A stretch of DNA of 41,608 nucleotides. Origin: Bacillota bacterium (GTDB taxonomy: Bacteria > Bacillota > Clostridia > Christensenellales > SZUA-584). This document shows, piece after piece, positions 16,937-23,934 of the stretch. The notes under the pieces are model-generated. The model saw only the letters and a list, made by a program, of their open reading frames with translations, did not search any database and was not told the origin of the DNA. The stretch's first letter is position 1, and each line of letters opens with the position of its first letter. The DNA is taken from the NCBI GenBank assembly GCA_023416745.1, contig JAEZHF010000083.1, positions 1-41,608 on the forward strand, written 5' to 3'. Both the position numbers and the translations under genes were made by a program.

Positions 16937-17475
16937 AGCATATCATTTACAAAGCTTACTGGAATTATGAAAAAGAGGAGAAGTGGCTCAATGGACTGAG
17001 CGCGAAAGGTTTGGCGCTCATAGACTACAGCTGGATACGCTACGTATTTGAGGACTCACAGCCGGGTGAATACACTTTCCGCATACAGCTGCTGAAAAAC
17101 CTGGCATCGAATCCGGAGAGCCGCAAATACATCGAGTTTGTGGAGGGTACAGGCGCGGAATGCGTTGCCACCTACCTGCGCTGGGTGTATTTCCGCAAGC
17201 GCGCCGCCGACGGCCCATTTGAGCTGTACTCCGATATCGATTCAAAGATACGCCACTACAAGTTGGTGCGGGCCTTCTGGGTCGCATTCACAGTGCTTGA
17301 ATACGCTGTCGGGTTGATGAATATCGCAATCGGCGTTAAGGAGGCCATTTCCTCCACGAACATCGTGCTGGGCGGGCTGTTGCTGGCACTGGGCACCGGT
17401 TTTTTAATCATGGTATTGAACCTCGGCAAAAAGATACGCACATTGAAAAAGCAGCAGCAAATCGTCGAAGCATAA
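16933..17475 (+). CDS. DUF2812 membrane protein
   Basis: A 180-residue protein starting within the padR stop codon (ATGA overlap), so translation is coupled. Residues 1-105 form a soluble DUF2812 domain (WNYEKEEKWLNGLSAKGLALIDYSWIRYVFE, then VEGTGAECVATYLRWVYFRK). Two membrane helices follow at about 117-137 and 142-165, then a basic tail. DUF2812 proteins regularly sit behind PadR regulators in Firmicutes; their biochemical function is not established. Confidence 0.85.
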   Translation: MKHIIYKAYWNYEKEEKWLNGLSAKGLALIDYSWIRYVFEDSQPGEYTFRIQLLKNLASNPESRKYIEFVEGTGAECVATYLRWVYFRKRAADGPFELYSDIDSKIRHYKLVRAFWVAFTVLEYAVGLMNIAIGVKEAISSTNIVLGGLLLALGTGFLIMVLNLGKKIRTLKKQQQIVEA

Positions 17476-17487
17476 AAAAGACACTGC

Positions 17488-17521
17488 GATGGCGGGAATG
17501 TAATTTCCCCCATCTTTTTTT
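17488..17521 (+). terminator. intrinsic terminator of padR-DUF2812
   Basis: GATGGCGGGAA (17488-17498) pairs with TTTCCCCCATC (17504-17514), with one mismatch and a 5-nt loop, then TTTTTTT. Confidence 0.8.
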
Positions 17522-17612
17522 GTCAATATTTCCATTATCGCATCTGCCTCAATAACGCGGCTGTATTCGGGAAAAATAGAGATAAGATACTGAAAGGTGG
17601 TGAGCGGATAAA

Positions 17613-17774
17613 ATGGATGCGCCGAAAATTCGCGTGAGATGCGGTGTGGAGAACTGTCAGTATAACAAGGGGCACATGTGCTACGCCCATAAGCTGGAAG
17701 TGAACGCCATGGGTGACGGACACGCCCATTCCAGTGAGGGCACAAGCTGTTCAACGTTCGTAGAAGCCCAATAG
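17613..17774 (+). CDS. DUF1540 small cysteine-rich protein
   Basis: A 53-residue protein too short for most gene finders. It starts MDAPKIRVRCGVENCQYN and has cysteines at 10, 15, 23 and 47, in the C-x4-C-x7-C...C arrangement of DUF1540, a family common in Clostridia and presumed to bind metal. AGGTGGTGAGCGG lies upstream of the ATG, but the best core is about 13 nt away. A terminator follows 10 bases after the stop. Its role is unknown. Confidence 0.8.
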   Translation: MDAPKIRVRCGVENCQYNKGHMCYAHKLEVNAMGDGHAHSSEGTSCSTFVEAQ

Positions 17775-17783
17775 AATGGAAGA

Positions 17784-17812
17784 AGGAAGCTGCTCAACGC
17801 CGCTTCCTTTTT
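17784..17812. terminator. terminator between the DUF1540 gene and the TIR gene
   Basis: AGGAAGC (17784-17790) and GCTTCCT (17802-17808) form a perfect 7-bp stem followed rightward by TTTTTAATTTT. It lies between convergent genes and may also stop the leftward transcript. Confidence 0.75.
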
Positions 17813-17819
17813 AATTTTG

Positions 17820-18563
17820 TCAATTTCTTAAAAATAGCGCTATCTCTTCGGCTATCTCGTCAAACGTGTTCACAGCAGTGTTGCGGGATTCGAGATCCGT
17901 GACCGCTGCGCAGAATTCCAGCGCTTCCCCCCGCATGATGTCGTGCCAGAGCGGCAGCAACACCTGCTTTCCGGAAAAAGATTTCACTGCCAGCTGGGCG
18001 ATGCCGCCTTCCACCCAACCCTGCTTCACAAATGAACGGGATATTATCACGATACCAAAGTTACAGCTGTCTATGCCGCCATTCACCTTCTGGTACAGGT
18101 TGTCACCCGGGGTGATTTCAAAATCGTCGTAGGCCACCTTAAGGCCTTTCTTTCTGAGCGCAAACGCGAATGTTCGTACCAGCGCTTTATCCTCCGGTAC
18201 GTGTACGATGAACACATCCAGCGCCCGGCTGTCTCCGCGGCGGCCCAGAAACAAAGAAGGCACCGCCGTCAGCGTTGACGCTTTAACTGGCACAAGCTGT
18301 CCCGGCAGAATGCGCACGCCCGACCTCAGCCGTCCGGGCTGTCCCCCCAGGTCCAGCACCACATGCCAGTGACCGCCCGCCGGTATCGGCACACGAAAAG
18401 GCGACTCCGATACAAAGCCGCCTAAAAAGCCATGCCGCCGTCCGGCCTTGAAGTCCAGATAGCTGGCATGATCCATGATGCGCACATTCGCAGCGCTGTC
18501 CAGCGCCACTTCCACCACCCGTCCTGCTTCGACGTGGTTCAAATCATAATGCTGATGATGCAA
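17820..18563 (-). CDS. DUF1883-TIR domain protein
   Basis: A 247-residue two-domain protein. TTG 18563 is chosen because GGAGG stands 5 nt upstream and the product then begins MHHQHYDLNHVEAG, as DUF1883 proteins do. Residues 1-88 are DUF1883 (RRHGFLGGFVSESPFRVPIP, GGHWHVVLDLGG). Residues 115-247 are a TIR domain: DVFIVHVPEDK, DDFEITPGDNLYQKV, GIVIISRSFVKQGWVE. Bacterial TIR domains often cut NAD+ in defence or signalling. The usual catalytic glutamate lies four residues after the Trp; here that position is Gly187, and Glu185 lies two after Trp183. Activity is therefore doubtful. It follows the polysaccharide operon by about 100 bp on the same strand and may be its last gene. Confidence 0.85.
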   Translation of the reverse strand: MHHQHYDLNHVEAGRVVEVALDSAANVRIMDHASYLDFKAGRRHGFLGGFVSESPFRVPIPAGGHWHVVLDLGGQPGRLRSGVRILPGQLVPVKASTLTAVPSLFLGRRGDSRALDVFIVHVPEDKALVRTFAFALRKKGLKVAYDDFEITPGDNLYQKVNGGIDSCNFGIVIISRSFVKQGWVEGGIAQLAVKSFSGKQVLLPLWHDIMRGEALEFCAAVTDLESRNTAVNTFDEIAEEIALFLRN

Positions 18564-18662
18564 GACATCCTCCGTCAACCAAAACCGGAGCCCCGCATTT
18601 CACGAGACCCCTTCTAATATATATATCGGACGGAGCCGCCCTATTCTGCATACCGATTTGAA

Positions 18663-19514
18663 TTATATTTCTCCGTTTTGTGATATCAACGACAATAGCT
18701 GCGTCATCGTCACCACCTCCAGCTTGCCGTCGTTGTCTTTGATATATCCCAGTGTCTGTTCCAAGAATTCCGCTTCAATCTGCATGTGCGTACCGTCCGT
18801 GACCGGTTCCACCTTGTGCAGCATGAATATCACTGTGCTGCGGTTGTTCATGGCCTTGTCCGCCGCTGCTTTGACAGTATCAAAGGACATGCCGCTGATC
18901 AGGTTACACACTTCGGCATCCTCCAGCGAGCTGCCGCTCTTGGCAAGCCATAAGCTCTTTAAGCTGCGGCCTGCGGCAAAGCCTTCCCTTTTGATTACGT
19001 CCAGCGTGGTCTGGTTAAAGGCTCCGCCCGGATAGACCACAATGTCCGACCCGCTGCTGAGCCCTTTGTTCCTGAGCCACGCCCGCGTACCGTCCATCTG
19101 TTCGAGCTGCGTCTCTTCTGAAAGCCCGGCCAGGTTGAAATGGTTATAGGTGTGGTTCAGCATATCCCAGCCATCCAGATAGAGGTCGGCCAGCTGCTTA
19201 TAAGACATGTATCTGTCCGAGCCCACCGCGGCGGGGATCACCGCAATGCAAGCCGTATAGCCGTATTCTTTAAATAGCGGATACGCAGCCGTGTACTGAG
19301 TCTCCCACCCATCGTCCATCACGAAAACAACATGCCCTTTTTGATCCGCCTCCTGCGGAACGGACATAATGCGGTTCGAAGCGGCCAACCGGACATGCGT
19401 CCATGTATCCTCCGCCCACGTGGATGTGTGCCCCAGCGCAACAGGCGCGAGCAGCACGAGCAGTACCGCTGCCACGGCGATAAAAACAAAGAGCTTGATC
19501 AGAGACTTGTCCAT
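18663..19514 (-). CDS. membrane-anchored polysaccharide deacetylase
   Basis: A 283-residue protein of the NodB/carbohydrate esterase 4 family, which removes N-acetyl groups from chitin-like, peptidoglycan or poly-GlcNAc chains. An N-terminal membrane segment (residues 7-29) places it outside the cell. The metal site is visible as Asp67-Asp68 in VFVMDDGW and H121/H125 in NHTYNHF; VVYPGGAFN is the next family motif. AGGTGG lies 4 nt before the ATG. The gene lies 14 bases after the GT2 gene, so it probably modifies that enzyme's polymer. Confidence 0.88.
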   Translation of the reverse strand: MDKSLIKLFVFIAVAAVLLVLLAPVALGHTSTWAEDTWTHVRLAASNRIMSVPQEADQKGHVVFVMDDGWETQYTAAYPLFKEYGYTACIAVIPAAVGSDRYMSYKQLADLYLDGWDMLNHTYNHFNLAGLSEETQLEQMDGTRAWLRNKGLSSGSDIVVYPGGAFNQTTLDVIKREGFAAGRSLKSLWLAKSGSSLEDAEVCNLISGMSFDTVKAAADKAMNNRSTVIFMLHKVEPVTDGTHMQIEAEFLEQTLGYIKDNDGKLEVVTMTQLLSLISQNGEI

Positions 19515-19528
19515 TTATCCACCTGAGT

Positions 19529-20854
19529 TTAAGTGTGCGGCGCGTAGTACGGCTGCCGGCTGCGCGCCACCCGGCCCCAAATTTGGGCGCTGCGGCGGCT
19601 CCAGAAGTAGGAAACCGTACCGCCCAGATACATAAGAAGCGTAAAATATCGGTAGAACACGATGTCCAGCAGCATCGCCGCCAGCAACCAGCCCCATACA
19701 TGGCCGGGATACCGGTGATACCGCACGGATACCGCCAGCGCCGCCAGCGCACTAACCAGACTGAGGCCGGTACAGATCGCATAGTAGAGCAGAAAGGTCT
19801 GCAGAGACGCCGGCTCTGTCAGCGCCAGCAGCGGCATCAGTGTAAGCGTCACCAGCGTGAACAGGCACGACAGATGACCCACGGCCAGCGCCTCCACCAC
19901 AAAGTGAAAGCTCAGGCTCTTGAACAGCACCGTCCTGAGCAGAAAACGCCGGTGATGCACCGCACAGTCGATAAAGCCCTTCTGCCAGCGAATGCGCTGC
20001 TTTTTGAGATCATCCCAGTTCTCCGGACATTGCGTGCAGCACAGCGCCTCGGGCAAATAGAGTATCTTCTTTTTCGTTCGGTGTATATGCTTTTGTATGC
20101 TGATGGTGATATCGATGTCCTCACCCAGTGTGCGGCGGAAACCGCCCGCGTCCAGCAGCGCCTGCTTCCTAAAAGCGCCGAATGCACCCGAAATGATGGC
20201 TGTCGCGTTCTGTTTGGCCAGCGACAGCTTGTAGATATAAAAGCCCTTCAGATATTCCAGCATCTGCAGCGCCACGATCACCGCGCGCGTCCGCCCCAGG
20301 CGGCGGAATACGGACCGGGGCGCATAGCCCTGCATGATATGGATCGCGCCGCCTGCGGCCGCCACGTTTTCATCGTCGAACGCGTGACTGATGATTTTGA
20401 GCGCATCCCTTTGCAATACGCTGTCCGCATCCAGCGTCACCACAATATCTGAACCGGCGAACGCTATACCGGCGTTGAGCGCCGCACTCTTGCCGCCGTT
20501 CTGCTGGTTTAGCACGTAGAAGTTTTCGTATTTGGCGGAACGATAGGCCGCCGTCACCCCCGGCGCATCGGGGAGCGGACAAAGGTTCAGCATGTCATCC
20601 AGCTGCTGCATCGTACTGTCGAAGGAGCCGTCGTTAATGTATATCGCATCAAAGTTGTTGTAGTCCGATCTCAGCAAGCCGGATATGGATGTCCTTACCG
20701 TATCCTCTTCGTTGAAGCAAGGCACCAATATGCTGATTCTGCGTTCCGGACTAATCACGGGCTTCATCTTCCGCCGCCGTCCGAACAGTGCGTTGAGAAG
20801 GTGGAACAGCGGTAATATGGTGCTCAGCAATATCAGCATTTCAATAGCTATCAT
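19529..20854 (-). CDS. processive membrane glycosyltransferase, family 2
   Basis: A 441-residue synthase of the PgaC/IcaA/cellulose/hyaluronan synthase type. One N-terminal membrane helix (3-24) is followed by the cytosolic catalytic domain with ILVPCFNEED, the first Asp in YINDGSFDST, the DxD in VVTLDADSVL, the general base region TLGEDIDIT, and QRIRWQKG, the (Q/R)xxRW motif typical of processive enzymes. Four or so helices at the C-terminus would form the export channel. AGGGGAG precedes the ATG, which overlaps the GH16 gene by 14 bases. Its polymer is unknown; the deacetylase suggests an N-acetylated sugar, the GH16 a beta-glucan or galactan. Confidence 0.88.
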   Translation of the reverse strand: MIAIEMLILLSTILPLFHLLNALFGRRRKMKPVISPERRISILVPCFNEEDTVRTSISGLLRSDYNNFDAIYINDGSFDSTMQQLDDMLNLCPLPDAPGVTAAYRSAKYENFYVLNQQNGGKSAALNAGIAFAGSDIVVTLDADSVLQRDALKIISHAFDDENVAAAGGAIHIMQGYAPRSVFRRLGRTRAVIVALQMLEYLKGFYIYKLSLAKQNATAIISGAFGAFRKQALLDAGGFRRTLGEDIDITISIQKHIHRTKKKILYLPEALCCTQCPENWDDLKKQRIRWQKGFIDCAVHHRRFLLRTVLFKSLSFHFVVEALAVGHLSCLFTLVTLTLMPLLALTEPASLQTFLLYYAICTGLSLVSALAALAVSVRYHRYPGHVWGWLLAAMLLDIVFYRYFTLLMYLGGTVSYFWSRRSAQIWGRVARSRQPYYAPHT

Positions 20855-21815
20855 CTGGCTCCCCTATTTCAGCCGTCCCGGACGGCATGTAATACCTTAC
20901 GTAATCCACAGCCAGGCAGCTTGGGAACACCGTCTTTCTGTTGGGGTCTCCCGGCCACACGCCGCCCACGGCCAGCGTCAGTATCAGATACATCTTCTCG
21001 TCCGGCACACCGCATTTGGTGGTGTAATACAGTTCGTCGTCTACATACCACTTCAGCGACTTCTCATACCACTCCACGGCATAGACATGGAAGGCCTCGG
21101 AATCGTCCACCGTGGTCATCCCCACGTTCTTATACAACTGTCCCTTTTTCATGTAATGGTTAACGCCGTAAACCAGATGCGGTTCGCTGCCGATCATTTC
21201 CAGCACATCGATCTCAAAGCTGTCTTCATAAGCCAGCAGCCAGAACGCCGGGAACATCCCCTTACCCACCGGGAGGCTCATTCGCGCTTCGAACCGCCCG
21301 AAGTGGAAATCCAGCTTGTCTGTCGTTTCCACCGATCCGGAGGTGTACCGCTTGCCGTCCCTCTCCTCGTCGCGCGCTTCCAGATACAGCATACCGTCCT
21401 TTACGTATGCGTTAGCTGGTGTATAATACTGCAGCTCCTCATTGAAATTATCCCGGCGCTCCACTTTCGTCCAGAATTCCATGTTGAGCGACGGCTTGTC
21501 GAACTCGTCCGCCCACACCAGCGTCCACTTTTTCGCTGGTTCCGGAGATGCGCTGGGCACGAGTGTGGCCTGCGGCGCGGTACTCTGAGCCGCAGAGGTT
21601 GGCTGCGGTGCTGCAGCCGTCGTTTCGGGCACCTGAGCGTGCGCGGTTTTCGGCTCCATCAAGCTCGCAGCGTTATACGTTGCGGCTTGTTCGTCATCCG
21701 CCAAGTCCTGTTGCTGGCCCAGCGTGACGTCCCGATGAGGACTGAAGTCAATGATATAGAGGGACAGGCAAGCGATAACAATGCATACTGTCACCAGAAG
21801 TAACAGCCGTCTCAT
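20841..21815 (-). CDS. membrane-anchored glycoside hydrolase family 16 protein
   Basis: A 324-residue protein. ATG 21815 is chosen because GGAGGG stands 6 nt upstream; an ATG two codons earlier overlaps that site. Residues 1-22 are a signal anchor, and residues 40-95 a Thr/Ala/Pro-rich extracellular linker. From about 97 the GH16 jelly-roll domain follows, with the catalytic EIDVLE motif intact (nucleophile E201, D203, acid/base E206) and PAFWLLA before it. GH16 enzymes cut or transglycosylate beta-1,3/1,4-glucans and galactans. First gene of an operon with the GT2 synthase and deacetylase, so it may trim or release the polymer during export. Confidence 0.9.
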   Translation of the reverse strand: MRRLLLLVTVCIVIACLSLYIIDFSPHRDVTLGQQQDLADDEQAATYNAASLMEPKTAHAQVPETTAAAPQPTSAAQSTAPQATLVPSASPEPAKKWTLVWADEFDKPSLNMEFWTKVERRDNFNEELQYYTPANAYVKDGMLYLEARDEERDGKRYTSGSVETTDKLDFHFGRFEARMSLPVGKGMFPAFWLLAYEDSFEIDVLEMIGSEPHLVYGVNHYMKKGQLYKNVGMTTVDDSEAFHVYAVEWYEKSLKWYVDDELYYTTKCGVPDEKMYLILTLAVGGVWPGDPNRKTVFPSCLAVDYVRYYMPSGTAEIGEPDDSY

Positions 21816-21869
21816 CTCCATCCCTCCCTGTCCGTCGCATGATTACAGGGTCTTTTGGTTCTTGCGCAG

Positions 21870-21909
21870 AAAAAAAGCACAGCGAACCGCCGCGTTTTGC
21901 CGCCGCTGT
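21870..21909 (-). terminator. terminator-like hairpin in the GH16 leader, possible attenuator
   Basis: On the minus strand ACAGCG (21904-21909) and CGCTGT (21879-21884) close a GC-rich interior and are followed by GCTTTTTTT. It lies 55-95 bases upstream of the first polysaccharide gene, pointing at it, so it would stop the transcript before the operon unless antitermination occurs. Confidence 0.45.
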
Positions 21910-22084
21910 TTTCGCCGTGGGTCAGACTGCCACCACCTGCCCCGCTTGTACAGTCATATCATAGTCCACGTGAACTTCGCCTTCCATTGGAGAAAAGGCA
22001 AAACGATGGGTGCTTTTGGTTTTCCAGTGGAGGTTCTGTCGAATCGAATTATGTCGCAAATTCTCCGGTTCAGAATTGAGGCAT

Positions 22085-22110
22085 AAAAAAAGACCCACCG
22101 TGCGGTGAGC
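22085..22110 (-). terminator. terminator of the ABC-PASTA operon
   Basis: On the minus strand CTCACC and GGTGGG form a 6-bp stem (one G-T pair) with a GCAC loop, followed by TCTTTTTTTAT. It begins 33 bases past the PASTA stop codon. Confidence 0.75.
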
Positions 22111-22142
22111 CTTGGAATCAGTCTGTTAGTGGACAACCGGTA

Positions 22143-23921
22143 TCAGGCCGGAGGATTCAGGTAGAGCGTGATGGTGGTGCCCCGTGTCACGACAGTGCCA
22201 ACATTGATAGACTGCGCGACAATTATATCTTCAGCATAATCATCATCATGCTGTTCAGCCATTGCAAAGACTATATTGAGTTTATCCAAATAGTTATCTG
22301 CGAAGGTCTCTTCTTTTCCAATAAAATTTTCGACTTCATGCATTTGAATTGTATCAAATATGAGGGTGATTGTGGAGCCTTCCTTGACCTCCTCACCGGG
22401 ATTGATGCTCTGGGACCAGATTGCGCCGGGCAGCACGCCGCCTTTGCTCTTTTCCTTGAAAACCGGCACCAGCTTTAATTCCTCACATATTTCGATTGCC
22501 TGTTCTCGCGTAATAGCCAAACTATAATTATTAGAATAAGCGCCCGATATGAAGTCAGGCATATACACTACCTTGCCCTTAGACACCGTAATACAAATCG
22601 TTTTACGCACGCCAACTGATGTGTTGGCTGGGGTTTGATAGATAATCGTACCTGCGGCTGAACTGCTGTTGGTTGTTGTCGCCTCAATCACAATGCGCGC
22701 ACCCTGCTCGTTGAGTTCCAGCGCCCAGCTTTCAATGGCGTCCCGCGTCTGTCCCACAAACGAGGGCACCACGATCTTGTTGCCCAGTGAGTAGGTCAGC
22801 TCCAGATAGTCTCCCTTCTCGTATACCGTGCCGGCATCAATGCTTTGCGATATGAGCCGTCCCGCTGACGAACCGGAATACTTCTCAATAATAGTCACCG
22901 GTATGCCCAGCTCCGTCGCGACGGACGTTGCCAGCTCCTTGGTGTAGTCCGAAAAGTCGGGGATTTCGATCATCTTGCCCTTGGAGGCCACCAGCTTGAT
23001 CTCCGTACCCTCGGGCACCTTCTCCTTTGCCTTCACGCTCTGCGAGATGATGGAGCCATCGGGCACATAATCGTCGTACTTGTGCTCCACCACAAGCACA
23101 ATGCCGTTGTCGTTGGCGAATACGTAGCATTCCGACAGCGTCATTGTCTTGAAGTCGGGGACTTCGATCTGCTCCACGGTGGTGTCGATGCCCTTGGACA
23201 CGATGACGTATATCGGCGTGTCGCGGCGTACCTCGTCGCCCACCACGGTGCTGTCGTTGATCTCGTAGCGGATGACTTTGCCCGCCGGCACCGTGGCATT
23301 GAACTCGGTGGTCACGCGCACCTTGGTCATAAAGTTTTCTGCCGCCCACGCGTCCACCTCGTCCTTGGTCATATCCAGCAGATTGGGCAGCGGCAGTGCC
23401 ACAGACAGGTCCGGCCCCAGCGAAACGGTGACATACACAAAGTCGCCCTTCTTCACCTTGGAATCCGCAGCCGTCTCCTGCGAGATAATCACGCCCGCCT
23501 TCACCTGGTCGCTGTAGACCTCCTCCGTCTGCAGGTTCAACTCGTTCTGGCCGGCCCACAGCTGCGCTTCTGTCAGCGAACGCCCCACAAGGTCGATCAC
23601 CTTGATGCCGCCCGACAGCACCAGTATCAGTATCAGCACGATCAGCAGCAGCGCGCCCGCGCCCGCCGCGATGGCGATGATCAGCTTTTTATTGCTGCCT
23701 CCTGTGGGCGGTGTGCGGTTCTCCTTCCTTTCCGGCGGCTTGAAACCGCTCTTCTGCTCATATTTGAACCCGGCATTAATATCAGCGTCTTTTACGGTTT
23801 TGACGCTTTTGACGGAAACCTCCCTGGGTGCGTCCGGCCCGGGGAGGTTCAATTTATCGGATGGCGTCTCGTCATCGCGCTTATTATATCCGCTCAAAAA
23901 GTTGTTGTTGTTATCGTCCAT
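22143..23921 (-). CDS. membrane protein with seven PASTA repeats and no kinase domain
   Basis: A 592-residue protein. GAGG lies 8 nt before the ATG. An acidic, Lys-rich cytosolic part of about 75 residues with no kinase motifs precedes a membrane helix (about 78-104), and seven consecutive PASTA-like repeats of roughly 65-72 residues fill the rest. Each repeat has the pattern P-(x)-F/L...A...G...V...S-Q-(S/T)...V-x-x-G-(x)-I-x-(L/V). PASTA domains of PknB/StkP kinases and penicillin-binding proteins sense muropeptides or uncrosslinked peptidoglycan. The gene lies 13 bases after the ABC permease gene, so it is probably a wall-sensing or scaffolding partner of that exporter. Confidence 0.88.
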   Translation of the reverse strand: MDDNNNNFLSGYNKRDDETPSDKLNLPGPDAPREVSVKSVKTVKDADINAGFKYEQKSGFKPPERKENRTPPTGGSNKKLIIAIAAGAGALLLIVLILILVLSGGIKVIDLVGRSLTEAQLWAGQNELNLQTEEVYSDQVKAGVIISQETAADSKVKKGDFVYVTVSLGPDLSVALPLPNLLDMTKDEVDAWAAENFMTKVRVTTEFNATVPAGKVIRYEINDSTVVGDEVRRDTPIYVIVSKGIDTTVEQIEVPDFKTMTLSECYVFANDNGIVLVVEHKYDDYVPDGSIISQSVKAKEKVPEGTEIKLVASKGKMIEIPDFSDYTKELATSVATELGIPVTIIEKYSGSSAGRLISQSIDAGTVYEKGDYLELTYSLGNKIVVPSFVGQTRDAIESWALELNEQGARIVIEATTTNSSSAAGTIIYQTPANTSVGVRKTICITVSKGKVVYMPDFISGAYSNNYSLAITREQAIEICEELKLVPVFKEKSKGGVLPGAIWSQSINPGEEVKEGSTITLIFDTIQMHEVENFIGKEETFADNYLDKLNIVFAMAEQHDDDYAEDIIVAQSINVGTVVTRGTTITLYLNPPA

Positions 23922-23934
23922 TACGGATTCCTCT

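Larger units (their letters stand above)
21816..22142. other. non-coding gap between the GH16 gene and the PASTA gene
   Basis: About 327 bases hold no credible gene. Two hairpin-plus-T-run structures are present, at 22085-22110 (the end of the PASTA transcript) and at 21870-21909 (inside the likely leader of the GH16 gene). I saw no convincing promoter for the polysaccharide operon. Confidence 0.6.

Noticed and set aside
18564..18662. A separate promoter for the TIR gene
   Set aside because: The A/T-rich stretch offers a poor -10 (TATATT) and no -35 at proper spacing; co-transcription with the polysaccharide operon is as likely.
21960..22080. A cyclic-di-GMP riboswitch before the polysaccharide operon
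   Set aside because: A short GGCAAAAC stretch on the plus strand recalls the GEMM core, but it is on the wrong strand and the conserved ACGCAAAGC segment is missing.
21954..22136. A 60-codon minus-strand frame between the GH16 and PASTA genes
   Set aside because: It begins within the terminator region of the PASTA operon, has no good start signal, and resembles no family.
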